Assembly: GCA_964036665.1 (NCBI GenBank) | Contig: OZ038533.1 | Span: 10,376,413-10,440,412, forward strand | DNA: 64,000 bases | Direction of reading: 5' to 3' | Origin: Gordius sp. MW1 | Lineage: Eukaryota > Nematomorpha > Gordioida > Gordea > Gordiidae | Shown here: positions 1 through 9,277 of the stretch, in pieces | How the letters are laid out: the number at the start of each line of letters is the position of its first letter | How positions within the stretch are numbered: position 1 is the first letter of the stretch | Position numbers and translations under genes: made by a program | Notes under the pieces: model-generated | Told to the model about the DNA's origin: nothing | Seen by the model: only the letters and a program-made list of their open reading frames with translations | Database searches by the model: none

Positions 1-3000
1 TTGACAAAAGACAACGTTTTATTGTTGCGACTAGTTTGTTGTATCGCAACGTGAGTGCTTAATTTTTCAAAAATGCACTATGCGATCATGATTTCAAAGT
101 AATAGTTTTCTGATTCTGATAAATTTTTACTTGAGATCATAGAAACCACGTGTGAAAACGACAACTTTCATCGGATGAATACGGTTCAAAGATAAATATG
201 TGAAAAATTTTGAGGTAAAAATATTTATTTTTTTCAATTCTATGTGAAAGAGCATGAAAAAATATATAAAAGTAAGCCAATTTGAGAATCCTATTATCCT
301 CGATTGACTTCCGAAAAGAGGTTTTAAGCTGCGAGAACTATCATTTTGACAAAAGACAACGTTTTATTGTTGCGATTAGTTTGTTGTATCGCAACGTGAG
401 TGCTTAATTTTTGAAAATGGCTCTATGCAATCATGATTTCAAAGTAATAGTTTTCAGATTCTGATAAATTTTTACTTGAGATTATAGAAACCACGTCTGA
501 AAACGACAACTTTCATCGGATGAATACGGTTCAAAGAAAAATATGTGAAAAATTTTGAGGTAATAATATTTATTTTTTTCAATTCTATGTGAAAGAGCAT
601 GAAAAAATATATAAAAGTAAGCCAATTTGAGAATCCTATTATCCTCGATTGACTTCCGAAAAGAGGTTTTAAGCTGCGAGAACTCATTTTGACAAAAGAC
701 AACGTTTTATTGTTGCGATTAGTTTGTTGTATCGCAACGTGAGTGCTTAATTTTTCAAAAATGCACTATGCGATCATGATTTCAAAGTAATAGTTTTTTG
801 ATTCTGATAAATTTACTTTTTATCATCGAAACCACGTCTGAAAACGACAACTTTCATCGGATGCATACGGTTGAAAGAAAAATATGTGAAAAATTTTGAG
901 GTAAAAATATTTATTTTTTTCGATTCTAAGTGAAAGAGCATAAAAAAATATATAAAAGTAAGCCAATTTGAGAATCCTATTATCCGAGATTGACTTCTGA
1001 AAAGAGGTTTTAAGCTGCGAGAACTATCATTTTGACAAAAGACAACGTTTTATTGTTGCGACTATTTGTTGTATCGCAACGTGAGTGCTTAATTTTTCAA
1101 AAATGCACAATGCGATCATGATTTCAAAGTAATAGTTTTCTGATTCTGATAAATTTTTACTTGAGATCATAGAAACCACGTGTGAAAACGACAACTTTCA
1201 TCGGATGAATACGGTTCAAAGAAAAATATGTGAAAAATTTTGAGGTAAAAATATTTATTTTTTTCAATTCTATGTGAAAGAGCATGAAAAAATATATAAA
1301 AGTAAGCCAATTTGAGAATCCTATTATCCGAGATTGACTTCTTAAAAGAGGTTTTAAGCTGCGAGAACTATCATTTTGACAAAAGACAACGTTTTATTGT
1401 TGCGACTAGTTTGTTGTATCGCAACGTGAGTGCTTAATTTTTGAAAATGGCTCTATGCGATCATGATTTCAAAGTAATAGTTTTCAGATTCTGATAAATT
1501 TTTACTTGGGATCATAGAAACCACGTCTGAAAACGACAACTTTCATCGGATGAATACGGTTTAAAGAAAAATATGTGAAAAATTTTGAGGTAAAAATATT
1601 TATTTTTTTCGATTCTATGTAAAAGAGGGTAAAAAAATATATAAAAGTAAGCCAATTTGAGAATCCTATTATCCTCGATTGACTTCCGAAAAGAGGTTTT
1701 AAGCTGCGAGAACTATCATTTTGACAAAAGACAACGTTTTATTGTTGCGACTAGTTTGTTGTATCGCAACGTGAGTGCTTAATTTTTCAAAAATGCACAA
1801 TGCGATCATGATTTCAAAGTAATAGTTTTCTGATTCTGATAAATTTTTACTTGAGATCATAGAAACCACGAGTGAAAACGACAACTTTCATCGGATGAAT
1901 ACGGTTCAAAGAAAAATATGTGAAAAATTTTGAGGTACAAATATTTATTTTTTTCAATTCTATGTGAAAGAGCATGAAAAAATATATAAAAGTAAGCCAA
2001 TTTGAGAATCCTATTATCCGAGATTGACTTCTGAAAAGAGGTTTTAAGCTGCGAGAACTATCATTTTGACAAAAGACAACGTTTTATTGTTGCGACTAGT
2101 TTGTTGTATCGCAACGTGAGTGCTTAATTTTTCAAAAATGCACTATGCGATCATGATTTCAAAGTAATAGTTTTCTGATTCTGATAAATTTTTACTTTTT
2201 ATCATCGAAACCACGTCTAAAAACGACAACTTTCATCGGATGCATACGGTTCAAAGAAAAATATGTGAAAAATTTTGAGGTAAAAATATTTATTTTTTTC
2301 AATTCTATGTGAAAGAGCATGAAAAAATATATAAATGTAAGCCAATTTGAGAATCCTATTATCCTCGATTGACTTCCGAAGAGAGGTTTTAAGCTGCGAG
2401 AACTATCATTTTGACAAAAGACAACGTTTTATTGTTGCGATTAGTTTGTTGTATCGCAACGTGAGTGCTTAATTTTTGAAAATGGCTCTATGCGATCATG
2501 ATTTCAAAGTAAGATTTTTCAGATTCTGATAAATTTTTACTTGGGATCATAGAAACCACGTCTGAAAACGACAACTTTCATCGGATGAATACGGTTTAAA
2601 GAAAAATATGTGAAAAATTTTGAGGTAAAAATATTTATTTTTTTCGATTCTATGTGAAAGAGCGTAAAAAATATATAAAAGTAAGCCAATTTGAGAATCC
2701 TATTATCCTCGATTGACTTCCGAAAAGAGGTTTTAAGCTGCGAGAACTATCATTTTGACAAAAGACAACGTTTTATTGTTGCGATTAGTTTGTTGTATCG
2801 CAACGTGAGTGCTTTATTTTTGAAAATTGCTCTATGCGATCATGATTTCAAAGTAATAGTTTTCAGATTCTGATAAATTTTTACTTGGGATCATAGAAAC
2901 CACGTCTGAAAACGACAACTTTCATCGGATGAATACGGTTTAAAGAAAAATATGTGAAAAATTTAGAGGTAAAAATATTTATTTTTTTCGATTCTATGTG

Positions 3001-4453
3001 AAAGAGCGTAAAAAAATATAAAATTAAGCCAATTTGAGAATCCTATTATCCTCGATTGACTTCCGAAAAGAGGTTTTAAGCTGCGAGAACTATCATTTTG
3101 ACAAAAGACAACGTTTTATTGTTGCGACTAGTTTGTTGTATCGCAACGTGAGTGCTTAATTTTTCAAAAATGCACAATGCGATCATGATTTCAAAGTAAT
3201 AGTTTTCTGATTCTGATAAATTTACTTTTTATCATCGAAACCACGTCTGAAAACGACAACTTTCATCGGATGCATACGGTTGAAAGAAAAATATGTGAAA
3301 AATTTTGAGGTAAAAATATTTTTTTTTTGATTCTAAGTGAAAGAGCATGAAAAAATATATAAAAGTAAGCCAATTTGAGAATCCTATTATCCGAGATTGA
3401 CTTCTGAAAAGAGGTTTTAAGCTGCGAGAACTATCATTTTGACAAAAGACAACGTTTTATTGTTGCGACTAGTTTGTTGTATCGCAACGTGAGTGCTTAA
3501 TTTTTCAAAAATGCACAATGCGATCATGATTTCAAAGTAATAGTTTTCTGATTCTGATAAATTTTTACTTGAGATCATAACTTTCATCGGATGAATACGG
3601 TTCACAGCAAAAGATGTGAAAAATTTTGAGGTAAAAATATTTATTTTTTTCAATTCTATGTAAAAGAGCATGAAAAAATATATAAAAGTAAGCCAATTTG
3701 AGAATCCTATTATCCTCGATTGACTTCTGAAAAGAGGTTTTAAGCTGCGAGAACTATCATTTTGACAAAAGACAACGTTTTATTGTTGCGATTAGTTTGT
3801 TGTATCGCAACGTGAGTGCTTAATTATTGAAAATGGCTCTATGCGATCATGATTTCAAAGTAATAGTTTTCAGATTCTGATAAATTTTTACTTGGGATCA
3901 TAGAAACCACGTCTGAAAACGACAACTTTCATCGGATGACTACGGTTCAAAGAAAAATATGTGAATAATTATGAGGTAAAAATATTTTTGTTTTTTTCGA
4001 TTCTATGTGAAAGAGCGTAAAAAAATATATAAAGAAAAGTCAATTTGAGAATCCTATTATCCTCGATTGACTTCCGAAAAGAGGTTTTAAGATGCGAGAA
4101 CTATCATTTTGACAAAAGACAACGTTTTATTGTTGCGACTAGTTTGTTGTTTGGCAACGTGAGTGCTTAATTTTTCAAAAATGCACAATGCGATCATGAT
4201 TTCAAAGTAATAGTTTTCTGATTCTGATAAATTTTTACTTGAGATCATAGAAACCACGTCTGAAAACGACAACTTTCATCGGATGAATACGGTTCAAAGA
4301 AAAATATGTGAAAAATTTTGAGGTAAAAATATTTATTTTTTTCAATTCTATGTGAAAGAGCATGAAAAAATATATAAAAGTAAGCCAATTTGAGAATCCT
4401 ATTATCCTCGATTGACTTCCGAAAAGAGGTTTTAAGCTGCGAGAATTCATTTT
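1..4453. repeat. Left zone: mosaic of class A, B and C monomers
   Basis: Class B monomers (ggctctatg, ttcagattc, often cttgggatc) lie near 420, 1450, 2480, 2830 and 3830. Class C monomers (ctttttatcatc, ggatgcatac) lie near 812, 2190 and 3230. Other private features are a 22-base deletion at about 3578 and a shortened T-run near 3321. Apart from the four-monomer block at 1378-2756, I saw no long exact block copy of this zone elsewhere in the window. Confidence 0.8.
1378..2756. repeat. Four-monomer block copied again 13.757 kb away
   Basis: This block matches the sequence starting at 15135, offset 13757, and through the 6206-bp repeat also the sequence at 21341. Shared rare variants include 'cacgagtg' (1868 and 15625), 'ggtacaaat' (1933 and 15694), 'gtctaaaaac' (2215 and 15972) and 'ccgaagagagg' (2377 and 16134). 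A few private differences exist, such as 'aagatttttcag' at 2512. Similarity ends after about 2757, where 'gctttatttttg' appears. Confidence 0.8.
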
Positions 4454-5690
4454 GACAAAAGACAACGTTTTATTGTTGCGATTAGTTTGTTGTATCGCAA
4501 CGTGAGTGCTTAATTTTTCAAAAATGCACTATGCGATCATGATTTCAAAGTAATAGTTTTCTGATTCTGATAAATTTACTTTTTATCATCGAAACCACGT
4601 CTGAAAACGACAACTTTCATCGGATGCATACGGTTGAAAGAAAAATATGTGAAAAATTTTGAGGTAAAAATATTTTTTTTTTGATTATAAGTGAAAGAGC
4701 ATGAAAAAATATATAAAAGTAAGCCAATTTGAGAATCCGATTATCCGAGATTGACTTCTGAAAAGAGGTTTTAAGCTGCGAGAACTATCATTTTGACAAA
4801 AGACAACGTTTTATTGTTGCGACTAGTTTGTTGTATCGCAACGTGAGTGCTTAATTTTTCAAAAATGCACAATGCGATCATGATTTCAAAGTAATAGTTT
4901 TCTGATTCTGATAAATTTTTACTTGAGATCATAGAAACCACGTGTGAAAACTACAACTTTCATCGGATGAATACGGTTCAAAGAAAAATATGTGAAAAAT
5001 TTTGAGGTAAAAATATTTATTTTTTTCAATTCTATGTGAAAGAGCATGAAAAATTATATAAAAGTAAGCCAATTTGAGAATCCTATTATCCTCGATTGAC
5101 TTCCGAAAAGAGGTTTTAAGCTGCGAGAACTATCATTTTGACAAAAGACAACGTTTTATTGTTGCGATTAGTTTGTTGTATCGCAACGTGAGTGCTTAAT
5201 TTTTGAAAATGGCTCTATGCGATCATGATTTCAAAGTAATATTTTTCAGATTCTGATAAATTTTTACTTAAGATCATAGAAACCACGTCTGAAAACGACA
5301 ACTTTCATCGGATGAATACGGTTTAAAGAAAAATATGTGAAAAATTTTGAGGTAAAAATATTTATTTTTTTCGATTCTATGTGAAAGAGCGTAAAAAAAT
5401 ATATAAAAGTAAGCCAATTTGAGAATTTTATTATCCTCGATTGACTTCCGAAAAGAGGTTTTAAGCTGCGAGAACTATCATTTTGACAAAAGACAACGTT
5501 TTATTGTTGCGACTAATTTGTTGTATCGCAACGTGAGTGCTTAATTTTTCAAAAATGCACAAGGCGATCATGATTTCAAAGTAATATTTTTCTGATTCTG
5601 ATAAATTTTTACTTGAGATCATAGAAACCACGTGTGAAAACGACAACTTTCATCGGATGAATACGGTTCAAAGAAAAATATGTGAAAAAT
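4454..5690. repeat. Block repeated at about 4.82 kb, copy 1
   Basis: It begins right after the short junction 'gagaattcat' and matches 9278 onward at offset 4824. Shared private variants are a class C monomer with 'gattataag' (4681 and 9508), 'gagaatccga' (4731 and 9559), 'gaaaactacaac' (4946 and 9769), 'cttaagatc' (5267 and 10091) and 'gactaatttg' (5511 and 10335). Small indels separate the copies, including loss of 'gag' at about 9830. Confidence 0.75.
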
Positions 5691-6541
5691 TATGAGGTAA
5701 AAATATTTTTGTTTTTTTCAATTCTATGTTAAAGAGCGTAAAAAAATATATAAAAGTAAGTCAATTTGAGAATCCTATTATCCTCGATTGACTTCCGAAA
5801 AGAGGTTTTAAGCTGCGAGAACTATCATTTTGACAAAAGACAACGTTTTATTGTTGGAATTAGTTTGTTGTATCGCAACGTGAGTGCTTAATTTTTGAAA
5901 ATGGCTCTATGCAATCAGGATTTCAAAGTAATAGTTTTCAGATTCTGATAAATTTTTACTTGGGATCATAGAAACCACGTCTGAAAACGACAACTTTCAT
6001 CGGATGAATACGGTTCAAAGCAAAAGATTTGAAAAATTTTGAGGTAAAAATATTTATTTTTTTCAATTCTATGTAAAAGAGCATGAAAAAATATATAAAA
6101 GTAAGCCAATTTGAGAATCCTATTATCCTCGATTGACATCCGAAAAGAGGTTTTAAGATGCGAGAACTATCATTTTGCCAAAAGACAACGTTTTATTGTT
6201 GCGACTAGTTTGTTGTATCGCAACGTGAGTGCTTAATTTTTTTAAAATGCACTATGCGATATGATTTCAAAGTAATAATTTTCTGATTCTGATAAATTTT
6301 TACTTGAGATCATAGAAACCACGTCTGAAAACGACAACTTTCATCGGATGAATACGGTTCAAAGAAAAATATGTGAAAAATTTTGAGGTAAAAATATTTA
6401 TTTTTTTCAATTTTATATGAAAGAGCATGAAAAAATATATAAAAGTAAGCCAATTTGAGAATCCTATTATCCTAGATTGACTTCTGAAAAGAGGTTTTAA
6501 GCTGCGAGAACTATCATTTTGACAAAAGACAACGTTTTATT

Positions 6542-6568
6542 GTTGCGACTAGTTTGTTGTATCGCAAC
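6542..6568. repeat. Inverted repeat GTTGCGA-N13-TCGCAAC, one per monomer
   Basis: GTTGCGA (6542-6548) and TCGCAAC (6562-6568) are perfect reverse complements separated by 13 bases. The pair could form a 7-bp stem or serve as a two-fold symmetric protein site. It is intact in most monomers. Arm-breaking variants exist: GTTGGAA in the left arm near 5856, 6890, 12400, 18605, 24476 and 26880; TCGCAAG in the right arm near 7950, 14490 and 20700; and TTGGCAAC near 4152, 17243 and 23450. These variants recur as members of copied blocks. Confidence 0.85.
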
Positions 6569-6602
6569 GTGAGTGCTTAATTTTTCAAAAATGCACAATG
6601 CG

Positions 6603-6610
6603 ATCATGAT
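6603..6610. repeat. 8-bp palindrome ATCATGAT, one per monomer
   Basis: This is a perfect palindrome next to GCG, present in nearly every copy. It contains a GATC overlap at its left side. Losses include 'gcgatatgat' near 6257, 12803 and 19011 (one base deleted), 'gcgatatta' at 23834, and 'caatcagga' in the variant that also carries GTTGGAA. No function can be assigned. Confidence 0.7.
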
Positions 6611-6664
6611 TTCAAAGTAATAGTTTTCTGATTCTGATAAATTTTTACTTGAGATCATAGAAAC

Positions 6665-6670
6665 CACGTG
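6665..6670. promoter_or_regulatory. CACGTG palindrome present in a subset of monomers
   Basis: The reference copy reads CACGTGTG here, giving the palindromic E-box/G-box core CACGTG. Other monomers read CACGTCTG or CACGAGTG (the latter near 1870, 15627, 16660, 21833 and 22867), which destroy it. CACGTG is a known binding core for basic helix-loop-helix proteins and for yeast Cbf1 at CDEI. Binding here is only a possibility. Confidence 0.25.
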
Positions 6671-6684
6671 TGAAAACGACAACT

Positions 6685-6697
6685 TTCATCGGATGAA
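6685..6697. repeat. 13-bp near-palindrome TTCATC-G-GATGAA, one per monomer
   Basis: Two 6-base arms flank a single central G. It is intact in most copies. It is changed to TTTATCGGATGAA in many middle and right-hand monomers (for example near 28726, 30440, 33180, 55872 and 62072) and to TTCATCGGATGCA in class C monomers. A 4-base deletion removes part of the left arm at about 25985. It could be a dimeric protein site or simply chance symmetry. Confidence 0.7.
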
Positions 6698-6709
6698 TAC
6701 GGTTCAAAG

Positions 6710-6752
6710 AAAAATATGTGAAAAATTTTGAGGTAAAAATATTTATTTTTTT
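6710..6752. other. Phased A/T tracts, predicted curved DNA
   Basis: A5 tracts start at 6710, 6721 and 6735 and a T7 tract starts at 6746, giving spacings of 11, 14 and 11 bases, near one helical turn. AAAAATTTT at 6721-6729 is itself a bending element. Phased A-tracts are known to curve DNA and often accompany nucleosome-positioning satellites. The segment varies between classes: class D loses 10 bases here, and some left-hand monomers read TTTTTGTTTTTTT. Confidence 0.5.
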
Positions 6753-6782
6753 CAATTCTATGTGAAAGAGCATGAAAAAATA

Positions 6783-6790
6783 TATAAAAG
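6783..6790 (+). promoter_or_regulatory. TATA-box-like motif TATAAAAG, one per monomer
   Basis: TATAAAAG fits the TATAWAAR core exactly and recurs every 345 bases on the + strand. Variants include AAATTAAG at about 3021, TATAAAGAAAAG near 4029, 17122 and 23329, and TATAAAATTG near 49768, 52524, 57001 and 60105. Satellite arrays are sometimes transcribed, but an AT-rich monomer can hold such a motif by chance. No other core promoter element is evident. Confidence 0.2.
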
Positions 6791-9277
6791 TAAGCCAATT
6801 TGAGAATCCTATTATCCGAGATTGACTTCTGAAAAGAGGTTTTAAGCTGCGAGAACTATCATTTTGACAAAAGACAACGTTTTATTGTTGGAATTAGTTT
6901 GTTGTATCGCAACGTGAGTGCTTAATTTTTGAAAATGGCTCTATGCAATCAGGATTTCAAAGTAATAGTTTTCAGATTCTGATAAATTTTTACTTGGGAT
7001 CATAGAAATCACGTCTGAAAACGACAACTTTCATCGGATGAATACGGTTCAAAGCAAAAGATGTGAAAAATTTTGAGGTAAAAATATTTATTTTTTTCAA
7101 TTCTATGTAAAAGAGCATGAAAAAATATATAAAAGTAAGCCAATTTGAGAATCCTATTATCCTCGATTGACTTCTGAAAAGAAGTTTTAAGCTGCGAGAA
7201 CTATCATTTTGACAAAAGACAACGTTTTATTGTTGCGATTAGTTTGTTGTATCGCAACGTGAGTGCTTAATTTTTGAAAATGGCTCTATGCGATCATGAT
7301 TTCAAAGTAATATTTTTCAGATTCTGATAAATTTTTACTTGGGATCATAGAAACCACGTCTGAAAACGAAAACTTTCATCGGATGAATACGGTTTAAAGA
7401 AAAATATGTGACAAATTTTGAGGTAAAAATATTTATTTTTTTCGATTCTATGTGAAATAGCGTAAAAAATAGATAAAAGTAAGCCAATTTGAGAATCCTA
7501 TTATCCTCGATTGACTTCCGAAAAGAGGTTTTAAGCTGCGAGAACTATCATTTTGACAAAAGACAACGTTTTATTGTTGCGACTAGTTTGTTGTATCGCA
7601 ACGTGACTGCTTAATTTTTCAAAAATGCACAATGCGATCATGATTTCAAAGTAATAGTTTTCTGATTCTGATAAATTTTTACTTGAGATCATAGAAACCA
7701 CGTGTGAAAACGACAAATTTCATCGGATGAATACGGTTCAAAGAAAAATATGTGAAAAATTATGAGGTAAAAATATTTTTGTTTTTTTCGATTCTATTTG
7801 AAAGAGCGTAAAAAAATATATAAAAGTAAGCCAATTTGAGAATCCTATTATCCTCGATTGACATCCGAAAAGAGGTTTTAAGATGCGAGAACTATCATTT
7901 TGCCAAAAGACAACGTTTTATTGTTGCGACTAGTTTGTTGTATCGCAAGGTGAGTGCTTAATTTTTCAAAAATGCACTATGCGATCATAATTTCAAAGTA
8001 ATAGTTTTTTGATTCTGATAAATTTACTTTTTATCATCGAAACCACGTCTGAAAACGACAACTTTCATCGGATGCATACGGTTGAAAGAAAAATATGTGA
8101 AAAATTTTGAGGTAAAAATATTTATTTTTTTTGATTCTAAGTGAAAGAGCATAAGAAAATATATAAAAGTAAGCCAATTTGAGAATCCTATTATCCGAGA
8201 TTGACTTCTGAAAAGAGGTTTTAAGCTGCGAGAACTATCATTTTGACAAAAGACAACGTTTTATTGTTGCGACTAGTTTGTTGTATCGCAACGTGAGTGC
8301 TTAGTTTTTCAAAAATGCACAATGCGATCATGATTTCAAAGTAATAGTTTTCTGATTCTGATAAATTTTTACTTGAGATCATAGAAACCACGTGTGAAAA
8401 CGACAACTTTCATCGGATGAATACGGTTGAAAGAAAAATATGTGAAAAATTTTGAGGTAAAAATATTTATTTTTTTCAATTCTATGTGAAAGAGCATGAA
8501 AAAATATATAAAAGTAAGCCAATTTGAGAATCCTATTATCCGAGATTGACTTCTGAAAAGAGGTTTTAAGCTGCGAGAACTATCATTTTGACAAAAGACA
8601 ACGTTTTATTGTTGCGACTAGTTTGTTGTATCGCAACGTGAGTGCTTAATTTTTGAAAATGGCTCTATGCGATCATGATTTCAAAGTAATAGTTTTCAGA
8701 TTCTGATAAATTTTTACTTGGGATCATAGAAACCACGTCTGAAAACGACAACTTTCATCGGATGAATACGGTTTAAAGAAAAATATGTGAAAAATTTTGA
8801 GGTAAAAATATTTATTTTTTTCGATTCTATGTAAAAGAGCGTAAAAAAATATATAAAAGTAAGCCAATTTGAGAATCCTATTATCCTCGATTGACTTCCG
8901 AAAAGAGGTTTTAAGCTGCGAGAACTATCATTTTGACAAAAGACAACGTTTTATTGTTGCGACTAGTTTGTTGTATCGCAACGTGAGTGCTTAATTTTTC
9001 AAAAATGCACAATGCGATCATGATTTCAAAGTAATAGTTTTCTGATTCTGATAAATTTTTACTTGAGATCATAGAAACCACGTCTGAAAACGACAACTTT
9101 CATCGGATGAATACGGTTCAAAGAAAAATATGTGAAAAATTTTGAGGTAAAAATATTTATTTTTTTCAATTCTATGTGAAAGAGCATGAAAAAATATATA
9201 AAAGTAAGCCAATTTGAGAATCCTATTATCCTCGATTGACTTCCGAAAAGAGGTTTTAAGCTGCGAGAACTCATTTT

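Larger units (their letters stand above)
6505..6676. repeat. Half-monomer A (about 172 bp), putative ancestral unit
   Basis: This half shares ordered anchors with the following half. CGAGAACTATCAT at 6505 matches CGACAACTTTCAT at 6677 (11 of 13, offset 172). TTTTTCAA at 6581 matches 6748 (offset 167). CATGA at 6605 matches 6771 (offset 166). AAAGTAA at 6614 matches 6787 (offset 173). A weaker match, GATTCTGAT at 6630 against GAATCCTAT at 6804, has offset 174. Collinear anchors at about half of 345 suggest the present unit arose by duplication of a roughly 172-bp repeat whose halves then diverged. The similarity between anchors is low, so this rests on inspection by eye and not on a scored alignment. 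Confidence 0.6.
6677..6849. repeat. Half-monomer B (about 173 bp), putative ancestral unit
   Basis: This is the partner of the preceding half. It starts at CGACAACTTTCAT and ends just before the next CGAGAACT at 6850. Relative to half A, the anchor spacing implies a loss of about 5 bases before TTTTTCAA and a gain of about 7 bases between CATGA and AAAGTAA. Half B holds the phased A/T tracts and the TATA-like motif, while half A holds the 7-bp inverted repeat, so the two halves now differ in possible function. The alternative is chance similarity of AT-rich sequence. The order of five anchors argues against that but does not exclude it. Confidence 0.6.
6521..6865. repeat. Reference satellite monomer (class A, 345 bp)
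   Basis: I chose this copy as reference because it is exactly 345 bases and carries the majority state at most variable sites. In order it holds: an inverted repeat (6542-6568), a T-run with TTTTTCAA (6581-6588), the palindrome ATCATGAT (6603-6610), CACGTG (6665-6670), a 13-bp near-palindrome (6685-6697), a phased A/T-tract region (6710-6752), TATAAAAG (6783-6790) and a purine-rich segment leading into the next copy. Base 6597 is the main A/T dimorphism separating 'gcacaatg' from 'gcactatg' monomers. The phase (start at GACAAAAGAC) is arbitrary, since a tandem repeat has no natural start. Confidence 0.95.
5691..8900. repeat. Block related to 12.24-15.45 kb at offset about 6545
   Basis: Shared markers at offset about 6545 are 'ttgttggaattag' (5856 and 12400), 'gcgatatgat' (6257 and 12803), 'gcaaggtgag' (7946 and 14491) and 'gcttagttttt' (8299 and 14845). 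Differences occur, for example 'caaagcaaaagatttg' at 6015 against 'caaagaaaaatatgtaa' near 12559. It is therefore an older or partly converted copy compared with the 6206-bp pair. Confidence 0.7.

Noticed and set aside
472..702. 76-residue and 88-residue minus-strand frames (also at 4235, 9059, 11122, 15259, 21465, 51012, 53768 and 61348)
   Set aside because: They appear only where a 1- or 2-base deletion in the satellite shifts frame through the junction. The amino acid strings are translations of the AT-rich repeat, with no domain.
2691..2873. The only plus-strand open frame of note (60 codons)
   Set aside because: It depends on two private base changes in one monomer ('gctttattttt' and 'aaaattgctc'). 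Neighbouring monomers have stops in the same frame.
6661..6709. tRNA-like gene or intact Pol III promoter
   Set aside because: Only the first part of a B-box is matched. No A-box, cloverleaf or anticodon arm can be drawn.
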